This document shows positions 8,797 through 17,621 of a DNA stretch of 64,000 nt, in pieces. How positions within the stretch are numbered: position 1 is the first letter of the stretch; every line of letters begins with the position of its first letter. Position numbers and translations under genes: made by a program. The stretch is from CANKHA01 sp963750965 (GTDB lineage Bacteria > Pseudomonadota > Alphaproteobacteria > Rhizobiales > Xanthobacteraceae): NCBI GenBank assembly GCA_963750965.1, contig CAVVSK010000012.1, forward strand, positions 124,001-188,000, given 5' to 3'. The notes below the pieces were generated by a model. That model was not told the origin of the DNA and searched no databases. It saw only the letters and a list, made by a program, of their open reading frames with translations.

Positions 8797-9774
8797 TCAA
8801 TTGATCGAAGGGTGCCAAAGCGCCAGGAGACCGTCAAGGTTGAGGCGTTCGATCGCGCGTACCGTACCCCAAGCCTCAATGTGCTTCGCCCATCCCTTTA
8901 GACCTACCGCTTCGAGCATTACCGCCGCCGCTACGTGCAGGAATGGCAGGTCGCTCAGGCGCGGCTCGAGCTCGTAATTGCGCACGCGGATCTTCGGATC
9001 AATGCCCTTTTCCTTTGCCAGCCAGGCCAGCGCCTGTTTTTCATCGCCTAGTTCGTCGACCAGCTTGAGATCGATGGCCTGACGGCCGGTGAAGACCCGG
9101 CCATCCGTTACGCGCGCGAGTTCGATACCTTCCATCTTGCGATTGTCACGCACCAGGCCGCGAAACCAGTCATGGGAATCCATCACGATGGCTTCCACCG
9201 CTGCGCGGGCATCCGGGCTGGTCGGCTCGAATATGCTAGGGGCAGCCTTCAGCGGCGACGACTTGATTTCCTCGACCTTCACGCCAAGGGTTTTCATCAG
9301 CTCCGATAAATTCGGATACTGAAACAGCACGCCAATGGATCCGACCAGCGCCGAACTCTGCGCCACGATGTGATCGGAGGCGAGAGCGGCGATATAGCCC
9401 CCCGAGGCAGCCAAGCCTTCGACCACCACCACCATCGGCTTCTGCTCTTTCAGGCGCTTGAGCGCGTCGTGTAGCTGCTCGGAGCCCCCGGTGGTGCCGC
9501 CCGGGCTATTGATATGCACGATGACCGCGCGTGCCGAGGAGCGGCCGAGCTGCTCCAGCGCTTCCACGCGATCGCGGTCGCTGCGGATCAGCCCCTCGAT
9601 CTTGATCCTGGCGACATAGGGGCCGGGGCCGGAGGCAAGCCCATTCGGCGAGCGGAGCGCGAGCGCCGTGCCGATCACGGCAATGGCGGCCAGAGCGACG
9701 GCGAAGACACGCCAGAAGGTAAGCTTGCGCCGCATCCGGCGGCGGTCGACGATGTAATCGGCGTCGAGCGACAT
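8797..9774 (-). CDS. sppA: Signal peptide peptidase SppA, short form
   Basis: A 325-residue membrane-anchored serine protease of family S49 that degrades cleaved signal peptides. One N-terminal membrane segment (about residues 20-41) is followed by a periplasmic domain. The nucleophile is Ser124 in EGLAASGGYIAA and the general base Lys176 in SSPLKAAPS; HINSPGGTTGGSE is the oxyanion region. Length and a single protease domain mark it as the short SppA type, which assembles as an oligomer, unlike the duplicated E. coli form. It lies between rpsA and ihfB on the same strand. Confidence 0.93.
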   Translation of the reverse strand: MSLDADYIVDRRRMRRKLTFWRVFAVALAAIAVIGTALALRSPNGLASGPGPYVARIKIEGLIRSDRDRVEALEQLGRSSARAVIVHINSPGGTTGGSEQLHDALKRLKEQKPMVVVVEGLAASGGYIAALASDHIVAQSSALVGSIGVLFQYPNLSELMKTLGVKVEEIKSSPLKAAPSIFEPTSPDARAAVEAIVMDSHDWFRGLVRDNRKMEGIELARVTDGRVFTGRQAIDLKLVDELGDEKQALAWLAKEKGIDPKIRVRNYELEPRLSDLPFLHVAAAVMLEAVGLKGWAKHIEAWGTVRAIERLNLDGLLALWHPSIN

Positions 9775-9870
9775 AGCGCAGTGCTCCCTGAGAGATTTCG
9801 CGGCAGGACAGTACGCCCGCGCGCGGGGCGGTCAATGGCGCGACCGGCCATAAATTTTCAATAGTTTGTA

Positions 9871-9904
9871 ATAAAGCAAGCGGCGCGGCCGTGGCGGCGC
9901 CGCT
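9871..9904 (-). terminator. Terminator downstream of rpsA
   Basis: An 8-bp stem AGCGGCGC / GCGCCGCT with a 10-base loop is followed on the minus strand by TGCTTTATTA. It lies just past the rpsA stop and before sppA. Confidence 0.6.
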
Positions 9905-9912
9905 CGAAGGAA

Positions 9913-11643
9913 TTATTCCTGGTCGTCCTTTTCGGGAGTCTCCGCCCGCTGCTTGAGCGCCGCGCCGAGAATGTCGCCGAGCGAGGCTCCGGAATCCGAG
10001 GAGCCGTATTGAGCGATGGCTTCCTTCTCCTCCGCCACTTCCAGTGCCTTGATTGACACCGCCACCTTGCGGGTCTTGCGGTCGAACTGGGTCACGCGGC
10101 CGTCGAACTTCTGGCCGACCGAGAAACGCTCGGTGCGCTGCTCGGCACGGTCGCGCGACAGCTCGGTGCGTTTGACGAAGGCGGTGAGGTCGGTGCCGAC
10201 AATATTCACTTCCAAGCCGGAATCCTTGACCTCAGCCACTTCGCAGGTCACTACCGAGCCCTTCTTCAGCTCGGAGGCGCTGGGGGCTTCCATCGGGTCC
10301 CCGCCCTGCAGCTGCTTGATGCCCAGCGAGATGCGCTCCTTCTCGACATCGACGTCGAGCACCTGCGCCTGGACTTTGTCGCCCTTCTTGTACTCCTCGA
10401 TCACCTGCTCGCCTGGACGCTTCCAGTCGAGGTCGGAAAGATGGACCATACCGTCGACTTCGCCATCGAGGCCGAGGAAGAGGCCAAACTCAGTCTTGTT
10501 CTTAACCTCGCCTTCGACGACCGTTCCCGCCGGATATTTCTCGACGAAGACCTCCCACGGATTGCGCATGGTCTGCTTCAGGCCGAGTGAGATGCGGCGC
10601 TTGACCGGATCGACCTCGAGCACCTGAACCTCGACCTCCTGGGAGGTGGAGACGATCTTGCCGGGGTGCACGTTCTTCTTGGTCCAGGACATCTCGGACA
10701 CGTGGATCAGGCCCTCAATGCCCGGCTCCAGCTCCACGAAGGCGCCGTAGTCGGTGATATTGGTGACACGGCCCTTCATGCGCATGCCAACCGGATACTT
10801 CCCCTCAATGCCCTGCCACGGATCCTCGAGCAGCTGCTTCATGCCAAGCGAGATGCGGTGGGTTTCGTGGTTGATCTTGATGATCTTGACCTTCACTTGC
10901 TGGCCGATGTTGAGCACTTCGGTCGGGTGATTGACGCGGCGCCAGGCGATGTCGGTGACGTGCAAGAGGCCGTCGATGCCGCCCAAGTCGACGAAGGCGC
11001 CGTAGTCGGTGATGTTCTTCACCACGCCATCGATGACCTGACCCTCTTCGAGATTCTGCACCAGCTCCTGGCGCTGCTCGGCGCGGCTCTCCTCCAGCAC
11101 AGTGCGGCGGGAGACGACGATATTGCCGCGGCGGCGATCCATTTTTAGGATCTGAAAAGGCTGCTGCTGGTTCATCAGCGGGCCGACGTCGCGGATCGGA
11201 CGGATGTCGACCTGCGAGCGCGGCAGGAAGGCCACCGCGCCGTCGAGGTCTACGGTGAAACCGCCCTTGACCTGATTGAAGATGACGCCAGTGACCTTTT
11301 CGTTGTTCTTGAACGCGGTTTCAAGCTTGCCCCAGCTTTCTTCCCGCCGGGCCTTGTCGCGCGAGAGCACTGCTTCACCGAGCGCATTTTCCACGCGCTC
11401 CAGGTAAACTTCAACGGTGTCGCCGATTTTGAGATCGGCCTGCCGGCCCGGTCCCGCGAACTCCCGCAAGGCCACCCGGCCTTCGGTCTTCAGCCCGACG
11501 TCGATGACGGCGAGGTCCTTCTCGATGCCGACTACAATCCCTTTGATGACGGCCCCTTCCTGCAGATTTCCTGACTGAAAGGATTCGTCGAGCATCGCAG
11601 CAAAGTCTTCGCGCGTCGGCGCGGCGGTATTCGTGGCGACCAT
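9913..11643 (-). CDS. rpsA: 30S ribosomal protein S1
   Basis: S1 binds mRNA and helps load it on the 30S subunit. The 576-residue protein contains six tandem S1/OB domains. Repeated cores such as NITDYGAFVDLGGIDGLLHV, NITDYGAFVELEPGIEGLIH and KTEFGLFLGLDGEVDGMVHL are obvious, and each is followed by RISLGMKQL-type sequence. The two N-terminal domains (EGAVIKGIVVGIEKDLAVID and QVKGGFTVDLDGAVAFLPRS) are the ribosome-binding type. The start has an AGGAG site 6 bases upstream. It is normally just behind cmk; here two genes on the other strand lie between them. Confidence 0.97.
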   Translation of the reverse strand: MVATNTAAPTREDFAAMLDESFQSGNLQEGAVIKGIVVGIEKDLAVIDVGLKTEGRVALREFAGPGRQADLKIGDTVEVYLERVENALGEAVLSRDKARREESWGKLETAFKNNEKVTGVIFNQVKGGFTVDLDGAVAFLPRSQVDIRPIRDVGPLMNQQQPFQILKMDRRRGNIVVSRRTVLEESRAEQRQELVQNLEEGQVIDGVVKNITDYGAFVDLGGIDGLLHVTDIAWRRVNHPTEVLNIGQQVKVKIIKINHETHRISLGMKQLLEDPWQGIEGKYPVGMRMKGRVTNITDYGAFVELEPGIEGLIHVSEMSWTKKNVHPGKIVSTSQEVEVQVLEVDPVKRRISLGLKQTMRNPWEVFVEKYPAGTVVEGEVKNKTEFGLFLGLDGEVDGMVHLSDLDWKRPGEQVIEEYKKGDKVQAQVLDVDVEKERISLGIKQLQGGDPMEAPSASELKKGSVVTCEVAEVKDSGLEVNIVGTDLTAFVKRTELSRDRAEQRTERFSVGQKFDGRVTQFDRKTRKVAVSIKALEVAEEKEAIAQYGSSDSGASLGDILGAALKQRAETPEKDDQE

Positions 11644-11996
11644 GTAATCTCCTGACGGGCGACCGGCGGCTGGTGTTGCATGCCGTCCCCTTGACCGCTC
11701 GGGCCGAGGGCCCCGTAGACCCTCGACTGCCGCCGGACTTCCGGCGGGCCGGCCCGATCACCGAACGGTCGGGACGAATTTTCCGGCCAGCCATACATCC
11801 TTGCGGCTGCGGAGCAGGAGGGAGCTGAAAGCTCCGAAACAAAAGCCTGTGCGGCCTTCACCCCGGCTCGGGCAGCCTGAATGGATCAAAGGCGGTCCGG
11901 ATGCCCGGGGTATAGCCAAAGGAGCGGTCCCGGGCAAGGGTAAGCCGCAGTCTCGTTGCCGGTCCCCAAGGGCGGATGCCCTTAACGAAACCGGCC
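11644..11996. other. rpsA upstream region, no gene seen
   Basis: About 350 bases without a credible gene. On the minus strand it is the rpsA leader and contains GC-rich inverted repeats, the clearest pairing CGCCGGA (11731-11737) with TCCGGCG (11740-11746). These could fold in the mRNA leader. S1 genes are often autoregulated, but no specific S1 operator is recognisable here. Confidence 0.4.
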
Positions 11997-12110
11997 GCGC
12001 ATGATCCGGCGAAGTGGAAACCGGTTCGTCGACAAGATCATGCGCTATCTTAATAAGTTAGCGCGCGATCGGACGCAAAACCGGTGCCCACTTTTGTTGA
12101 TCACGCGCTT
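11997..12110. repeat. Palindromic intergenic repeat of the rhizobial type
   Basis: Two arms of about 45-50 bases form a long imperfect inverted repeat. The left arm reads GCGCATGATCCGGCGAAGTG then GAAACCGGTT, and the right arm (minus strand) reads GCGCGTGATCAACAAAAGTG then GGCACCGGTT. From memory, elements with the core GAAACCGGTT and ends GCATGATC are abundant between genes in Bradyrhizobium and relatives. An open frame running through it is therefore not treated as coding. Confidence 0.75.
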
Positions 12111-12150
12111 GGCCTTATATGCCCCCACTTTTCCAACAGGGAGTCGACGG

Positions 12151-12827
12151 GTGCGCACGATCATCGGGACGTTGGCCGGCGTCGCCGTTCTTGCGACCTT
12201 AGCAATGCTGGCCGGGCTAAAGCTCGATCTGCGGATCGCCCAGCTATTCTACGATCCGGCACAGCAGCGTTTCCTTGGGGCAATCAATCCCTACGTCGCG
12301 GCCGTGCGTGACAACGGTCTGATCGCCTTTGTGACCTGCATAAGTGCTGTGGTCGCCGCGCTGGTGACCCGCATGCTGCGCCTACCGCAACGGGTCATTC
12401 CCGGCCGCGTGGTGCTCTTCCTGGTCGGCACGCTGGCGCTGGGTCCGGGCCTTCTGGTGAACGTCGGCCTGAAGGATCACTGGCACCGGCCGCGGCCGGT
12501 GCATGTCACCGAATTCGGCGGCGACAAGACCTATGTCGACTGGTGGAATCCCCGCGGAGGCTGCGAGCGCAACTGCTCCTTCGTATCCGGTGAAGCGCCT
12601 CGGCGGCCTGGATGTTCGCCCCGGCCATGCTGGCGCCGCCACAATGGCGCATCGCCGCCTTTGCTGGCGCGTCGATCTTCACCTTCGTGATCTCGCTTTC
12701 GCGCATGGCGGCCGGCGGACATTTCTTCACCGACGTGCTGTTCGCGGCGCTGTTGATGACGATATTGATATGGGTCATGCACCGCGTGGTCTTCCGCTGG
12801 CGGCGAAGCCCGGCGGTGATTGCATGA
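12151..12827 (+). CDS. PAP2-family membrane phosphatase, frameshifted
   Basis: An integral membrane lipid/undecaprenyl phosphatase of the PAP2 superfamily. The three active-site motifs are present: KDHWHRPRP (12475-12501), CSFVSGE (about 12574-12594), and SRMAAGGHFFTDV (about 12700-12740), with membrane segments between. The frame breaks near 12595. Adding one base in GAAGC-GCCTCGG gives SGEAASAAWMFAP and joins the two halves into about 225 residues. GTG at 12151 is chosen because upstream in-frame sequence belongs to the intergenic repeat. The stop overlaps the ATG of the following glycosyltransferase, which suggests a lipid A or envelope-glycolipid modification pair. Confidence 0.8.
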
Positions 12828-14360
12828 CCGCTCCTGCGCTTCCTTCGCGCTCGGCATGGTCGGCACCCGGCTTTCCTTTGTTGCTGGCGATTCTCCTCGC
12901 GCTTACCGCGCTACGCGTGATTGGCCTACGCACGTCGGTGGTCGATCTGTTCTTTGATGAGGCGCAATATTGGGCCTGGTCGCGCGATCTCGCCTTTGGC
13001 TATTTTTCCAAGCCTCCATTGCTCGCCTGGATCATCGCGCTGTCGGACCGCGTCTGCGGCAGCGGCGAAGCCTGCGTCCGCCTCGCCTCGCCGCTGTTTT
13101 ATCTGGGCACCAGCCTCGTTTCGTATGCCATCGCCCGCGAGCTCTACGACCGGGAAACCGCCTTCTGGTCGGCGCTGGCGGTTGCGCTGCTCACCGGCGT
13201 TTCCTTTTCCGCCCGCATCATCTCCACCGATGTGCCGCTGCTCTTCTTCTGGGCGCTCGCGCTGTTCGCCTGGCTGAAGCTGCTTGCGGCGCCGGATTGG
13301 CGCTGGACGGTGCTGCTGGGCGTCTCGCTCGGGTTGGGTCTGCTCGCCAAATACGCAATGATCTATTTCGCGCTGGGCCTCGCCGCCGCGGCTTGGCTCG
13401 ATCGCGATGCCCGCCAGCTGCTTAGCCGGCCGCAGACCTGGGCGGCCTTCGCCATCGCACTTGTGATCCTCGCTCCGAACATCATCTGGAACGTCGCGCA
13501 CGGCTTCGCCACGATGCGGCACACCGGCGACAACATCACCGGCAGCGGCCTCCTGTTCCGCCCGCTGGATGCGTTCAACTTCTTCGCCTCGCAGTTCGGC
13601 GTTGCCGGACCGTTGATTTTCGCGGCTTTCCTCGTGATCGCTGGTGCACGCGCTGCGCGGACACCTCATCCGCCAGGACAAGCTGCTACTCGCCTTCGCC
13701 ATCCCGCCGCTGGCGCTTGTCCTCGCGCTGTCCTTCTTCCGCGGCGCGAATGCGAATTGGGCGGCGCCGGCGATCCTCCCGATGGCGATCCTCGTCACCG
13801 CATGGTGGCTGCGTAACGGCTATCGCGCCTGGCTCATCGCCTCGCTCGCCGTCGGCGTTGCCGTGCAGGGCGCGTTGCTCGCCGGCGACGCTTCCGCCGA
13901 CCGCATCAGCATCGCCGCGCTCGGCCGCAACAGCGACATCTACCAGCGCACGCTCGGCTGGCGCGCGCTCGGCAACGAAGCCGCGCGGCTCGCCCATGCC
14001 AACGGCACGCCCACCGTGGCAGCAGAGGACCGCGCCGCCATCGCCGCGCTGACCTACTACCTGCGCGATGAGCCCATCGCGGTCGTCTCCTGGGCGCGTG
14101 GAACAAGCGCCGGCAGCCAGTTCGATCTGACCCAGCCGCTCACCCGCTCAGCCAAGGAGCCCGTGCTGATGATCACCGGCTGCCCGTCGGAGGCTAGGCT
14201 CGCGCGCTTCTATCCGAACGTGAAGCGGCTGCCGAACCTCACCATCTGGCCCGGACCGAAGACCGAACGGCGCTATGCTGTGTTCGTGCTCTCCGGCATG
14301 CCCCAGCGTCAGGCGAAAGTCGATCCGGACCCGATGGCACCGCTGGGTCCCTGTGACTAG
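12824..14360 (+). CDS. GT39/ArnT-like membrane glycosyltransferase, frameshifted
   Basis: A polytopic membrane glycosyltransferase of the dolichyl-phosphate-mannose / ArnT family, which uses polyprenyl-phosphate sugars as donors. Hallmarks are the first periplasmic loop with FFDEAQYWAWS (catalytic DE pair), FSKPPLLAWIIA, and many hydrophobic segments. It has a soluble C-terminal region of about 150 residues. The frame breaks near 13644. Removing one G from GG gives LVIAVHALRGHLIRQDKLLL and a product of about 511 residues, the family norm. The start overlaps the PAP2 stop (ATGA). Its stop codon overlaps the convergent cmk stop. The sugar and acceptor are unknown; lipid A or another envelope glycolipid is inference. 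Confidence 0.85.
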
Positions 14361-14980
14361 CGCTTCGTGCCCTCGACCAACGCCAGCGCCGCGCGGAAGG
14401 CCGCTTCGATGTCCATGTCAGTGGTGTCGAGCACATGCGCATCGGCTGCCGGCTTCAGCGGCGCAATTTTGCGCGTCATGTCGCGTTCGTCGCGCCGCAG
14501 AATGTCGGCCAACACGGCTGCTTCGTCCACTGCTTGTCCTTGGGCTTCGAACTCCTTGGCACGGCGGCGGGCGCGGACTTCCGGCGCGGCCGTGACGAAG
14601 ATCTTCACCGGTGCATCGGGGCAAATCACCGTGCCGATGTCGCGGCCGTCGATGACCGCGCCCGGGGGGGTGGCGGCGAACTGGCGCTGAAACACGACCA
14701 GCACCGCACGTACTTCCGGGATAGCCGAGACAATGGAAGCGACCTCGCCCACCGCGTGACTCTTCAGGGCGGCCTCATCGAAATGCGCGGGGTCAAGCGA
14801 TTTTGCCGCGGCCGTCGCCTTGGCAACATCGTCGTAGGGCTCCCCCGCGTCCATCAGGGCCTTGGCCACCCCGCGATAGAGCAAGCCGGTATCGAGATGG
14901 CGCAGCCCTAAATGCGCCGCGAGTTTCTTAGCGAGCGTGCCCTTGCCCGACGCAGCCGGCCCATCGATGGCGATGATCAT
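14357..14980 (-). CDS. cmk: Cytidylate kinase
   Basis: Phosphorylates CMP and dCMP with ATP. The 207-residue protein starts MIIAIDGPAASGKGT, the P-loop, followed by HLGLRHLDTGLLYR. It also shows VIDGRDIGTVICPDA and a lid region RRAKEFEAQG ... RDERDMTRKIAPLKPA with conserved arginines, and LDTTDMDIEAA. The ATG overlaps the aroA stop by 4 bases, so aroA-cmk are coupled. Downstream, the expected rpsA is 2.7 kb away because an opposite-strand gene pair intervenes. Confidence 0.96.
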   Translation of the reverse strand: MIIAIDGPAASGKGTLAKKLAAHLGLRHLDTGLLYRGVAKALMDAGEPYDDVAKATAAAKSLDPAHFDEAALKSHAVGEVASIVSAIPEVRAVLVVFQRQFAATPPGAVIDGRDIGTVICPDAPVKIFVTAAPEVRARRRAKEFEAQGQAVDEAAVLADILRRDERDMTRKIAPLKPAADAHVLDTTDMDIEAAFRAALALVEGTKR

Positions 14981-16359
14981 GCGAAATCCGCACCCAGCTG
15001 CCGCATCATCGGAACGAAGCTGGGGAAACTGGTGGCGATGAAAGCCGTGTCGTCGGCGCCGACCGGCTGCTCACTCGCGAGCCCGATGATCAGCGCCGAC
15101 ATCGCCATGCGATGATCCATATGGGTGGCGACCAAGCCACCACCGCGCACGCGCCCTTTGCCCTCCACGATCAGGTCGTCGCCGTCGATTTCGACTTCGA
15201 CGCCGTTGACGCGCAACATCTCGGCGGTGGCGGAAAGCCGATCGGATTCCTTCACCCGCAATTCTTTCAGACCGCGCATCCGCGTCGTGCCCTGGGCAAA
15301 AGCCGCGGCCACGGCGAGGATCGGATATTCGTCGATCATGGTAGGCGCGCGTTCCGCCGGCACATCGACGCCGCGTAATATGCCAGCGCGCACACGCAAA
15401 TCGGTGACTTCCTCGCCGCCTTCGTGGCGCGTCGCCAAAATTTCGATGCTCGCGCCCATCTCGCGCAAGGTCGTGAGCAGGCCCGCGCGCAGCGGGTTGG
15501 TCATCACGCCTTCGACAATGACGTCCGACCCTGGCACCACCAATGCCGCCACCAGCGGGAAGGCCGCCGAGGACGGATCCGCGGGCACCGCCACCGGCGC
15601 AGGCTCGAGCTCCGGCTGGCCCGCTAAGCTGATCCGGCGGCCATGGGTGCCATGCTTCTCTACCCGCACATGCGCGCCAAAATGCTTGAGCATGCGCTCG
15701 GTGTGATCGCGCGTTGCTTCTTCCTCTATCACCACGGTCTCACCCGGCGCGGAGAGTCCTGCGAGCAGCACCGCCGACTTGAGCTGCGCTGAGGGGACCG
15801 GCGATTCATAAACAATCGGGATCGGATCGCGCGCACCTTGCAGCGTAACCGGCAGGCCGCCGTTCTCGGCGGCAGAGATGATCTTCGCCCCCATGCGCGC
15901 GAGCGGATCGAGCACGCGCCGCATCGGCCTATTGCGCAGGCTGGCGTCGCCGTCGAAGGTCGCGGTGATTGGAGAGCCGGCGACGGCTCCGAGAACGAGG
16001 CGGCAGCCGGTTCCGGAGTTGCCGAGATCGAGCTTATCGGCCGGCTCGGCGAAGCCGGCGACGCCGACGCCGTGCACGCTCCAGGCTCCCTCGCCCAGGC
16101 GCTCGACGGTAGCGCCCAGCATGCGCATGGCCTTGCCGGTATTGAGCACGTCCTCGCCTTCCAAAAGCCCGGTGATGCGGGTTTCACCCACTGTGAGCGC
16201 CCCGAAAATCAGGGCCCGGTGCGAAATGGATTTGTCGCCCGGCACGCGGACTCGGCCCGAAAGCGGCCGGCCGGGATGCGCGGTGAGCGGAGATGGGGTG
16301 GCGGCGTTCACTTCAATGCGATCCGATGAAGGTCCCGCCGTCCTAGCATGCGTCCTCAC
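14977..16359 (-). CDS. aroA: 3-phosphoshikimate 1-carboxyvinyltransferase (EPSP synthase), class II-like
   Basis: Joins shikimate 3-phosphate and phosphoenolpyruvate, the sixth shikimate-pathway step. The 460-residue protein has VPGDKSISHRALIFG near the N-terminus, SPVPSAQLKSAVLLAGL, TRDHTERMLKHFGA, MIDEYPILAVAAAFA and LRVKESDRLSA. SAQLKSA and RDHTE place it with class II (CP4-like) enzymes. At the site where CP4 has alanine (NAATGCR), this protein reads NSGTGCR, i.e. glycine. The start is GTG at 16359; the first 25 residues or so are poorly conserved, so a later start is possible. It is the first gene of the aroA-cmk unit. Confidence 0.95.
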   Translation of the reverse strand: MRTHARTAGPSSDRIEVNAATPSPLTAHPGRPLSGRVRVPGDKSISHRALIFGALTVGETRITGLLEGEDVLNTGKAMRMLGATVERLGEGAWSVHGVGVAGFAEPADKLDLGNSGTGCRLVLGAVAGSPITATFDGDASLRNRPMRRVLDPLARMGAKIISAAENGGLPVTLQGARDPIPIVYESPVPSAQLKSAVLLAGLSAPGETVVIEEEATRDHTERMLKHFGAHVRVEKHGTHGRRISLAGQPELEPAPVAVPADPSSAAFPLVAALVVPGSDVIVEGVMTNPLRAGLLTTLREMGASIEILATRHEGGEEVTDLRVRAGILRGVDVPAERAPTMIDEYPILAVAAAFAQGTTRMRGLKELRVKESDRLSATAEMLRVNGVEVEIDGDDLIVEGKGRVRGGGLVATHMDHRMAMSALIIGLASEQPVGADDTAFIATSFPSFVPMMRQLGADFA

Positions 16360-16475
16360 GGGCAGTCATCTACCGGCCCCCGGAGCCCTGCACAAAGCCG
16401 AGCGCCGCTATTGACAGGACCCCTGCAACTCGCCAAGTGAAGCACCGATTTTCCAGACCTCGAGGACTCCTAGCT

Positions 16476-16865
16476 TTGGCTAAACCCGATCTCGGCACCA
16501 AGCGCCTCTGCGGCAATTGCGGGGCGAAATTCTACGATCTCAGCAAAACGCCGATCGTGTGCCCGAAATGCGAAACCGTCTTCGTGGTCGCACCGGTATC
16601 TTCGCGCGCACGGCCGGAAGCTGCGCGCGCTGCGGCTGCTGCCGTGGTAGAGCCCGAAGTGGTCGCTCCGGAAACCGCGGAGGCGGAATTCGTTTCTTTG
16701 GAAGAAGCTGACGCCGAGACCGCCAGCGCAAAGACCGGAGTGGAAGGCGAGGACGTCGAAATCGATCCAGCTCTCGACGCTGACGCCTTCATCGAGGAGC
16801 AGGAAGAAGGCGACGCCGATGTGACTGATATTATCGGCGACGTCGACAAGGAAGAAGAGACTTAG
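16476..16865 (+). CDS. TIGR02300-family protein (FYDLN acid domain)
   Basis: A small protein with an N-terminal zinc-ribbon-like module: GTKRLCGNCGAKFYDLSKTP then IVCPKCETVF (two CxxC pairs). A long, very acidic, Ala/Glu/Asp-rich tail ends DVDKEEET. This is the alphaproteobacterial FYDLN family, of unknown function, often next to tRNA-Ala and aroA as here. TTG at 16476 is preferred because family members begin MAKPDLGTKR and a GAGG site precedes it. An upstream in-frame GTG at 16437 would add 13 residues. Confidence 0.85.
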   Translation: MAKPDLGTKRLCGNCGAKFYDLSKTPIVCPKCETVFVVAPVSSRARPEAARAAAAAVVEPEVVAPETAEAEFVSLEEADAETASAKTGVEGEDVEIDPALDADAFIEEQEEGDADVTDIIGDVDKEEET

Positions 16866-16882
16866 GCGGCTGAATACCCTTT

Positions 16883-16958
<76 letters not shown>

Positions 16959-17032
16959 ACCCTGCTATTCTCCCGGCAATCCCGCCAAACGAAATGCCCT
17001 TTGGCCGGTCTTGTGATCCCTCTGGCTAACTT

Positions 17033-17061
17033 CTTGAAGCCTTAACCGGCGATGCCCATAT
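17033..17061 (+). promoter_or_regulatory. Sigma-32 (RpoH) type heat-shock promoter for hsp20
   Basis: CTTGAAG at 17033-17039, a 14-base spacer, then GCCCATAT at 17054-17061. This matches the heat-shock consensus CTTGAAA-N11-16-CCCCATNT in nearly every position. It is placed about 84 bases before the hsp20 ATG. Confidence 0.8.
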
Positions 17062-17067
17062 TAGGCA

Positions 17068-17141
17068 GACGCTGGCGGATGAGCCGCCGGAGTTAAGGGT
17101 GCCGTAAGGGCCCGCTGTCAAAGTCGCTTGCGAGGGCTTTG
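17068..17141 (+). promoter_or_regulatory. ROSE-like RNA thermometer in the hsp20 leader
   Basis: The 3' hairpin (17119-17141) pairs CAAAG with CTTTG. Inside it, UCGCU (17124-17128) faces the Shine-Dalgarno AGGG (17133-17136): U-A, C-G, a G.G mismatch, C-G, one bulged U, and a 4-base loop UGCG. A UYGCU block opposite the SD with a G.G mispair is the defining core of ROSE elements that repress small heat-shock genes in rhizobia at normal temperature. An upstream hairpin GGCGG-ATGAG-CCGCC fits the multi-stem ROSE layout. The start of the leader is estimated from the promoter. Confidence 0.7.
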
Positions 17142-17144
17142 TGA

Positions 17145-17570
17145 ATGTCCAGGGTTCCTTCACTTTCCAGTCCGTTCCTGCTCGGGTTCGACGAGATCGA
17201 GCGCGTCCTTGATCGCGTGGCCAAAGCCTCCGACGGCTATCCGCCTTACAATATCGAGCGCCTCGCCCGCGATACGCAGAAGCCGGAGCGTCTTCGCATC
17301 ACCTTGGCGGTGGCGGGCTTCACCCGCGATCAGCTCGAAGTGTCAATTGAGGAAAATCAACTCGTCATCCGCGGCCGGCAGCAGGATGACAAAAGCCGGC
17401 AATATCTTCATCGCGGCATCGCGGCGCGCCAGTTTCAGCGCACCTTCGTGCTTGCGGAGGGAATGGAAGTCTTGGGGGCGGACATGAAGAACGGCCTGCT
17501 GGAAATCGACCTAGCGCGGCCTGAACCCGAACGGCTGGTGAAAAAGGTTTCCATCACCAACCATGACTGA
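17145..17570 (+). CDS. Small heat-shock protein Hsp20 (IbpA-like)
   Basis: A 141-residue ATP-independent holdase with the alpha-crystallin domain (about residues 35-130). It shows PPYNIERLARDT near the N-terminus, LAVAGFTRDQLEVSIEENQL, a central RQYLHRGIAARQFQRTF, and NGLLEIDLARP followed by a short tail. This is the class A rhizobial sHsp pattern. The start at 17145 has a GAGGG site 8 bases upstream that is sequestered in the ROSE-like hairpin. Expression is therefore predicted to be controlled twice by heat: sigma-32 transcription and leader melting. It is followed 51 bases later by a DUF1150 gene, the usual partner. Confidence 0.95.
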   Translation: MSRVPSLSSPFLLGFDEIERVLDRVAKASDGYPPYNIERLARDTQKPERLRITLAVAGFTRDQLEVSIEENQLVIRGRQQDDKSRQYLHRGIAARQFQRTFVLAEGMEVLGADMKNGLLEIDLARPEPERLVKKVSITNHD

Positions 17571-17621
17571 ACGGAAACCATCGGACTCGACCGAGTAGAC
17601 AGTAGAAAGGAGTCGAGGGCC

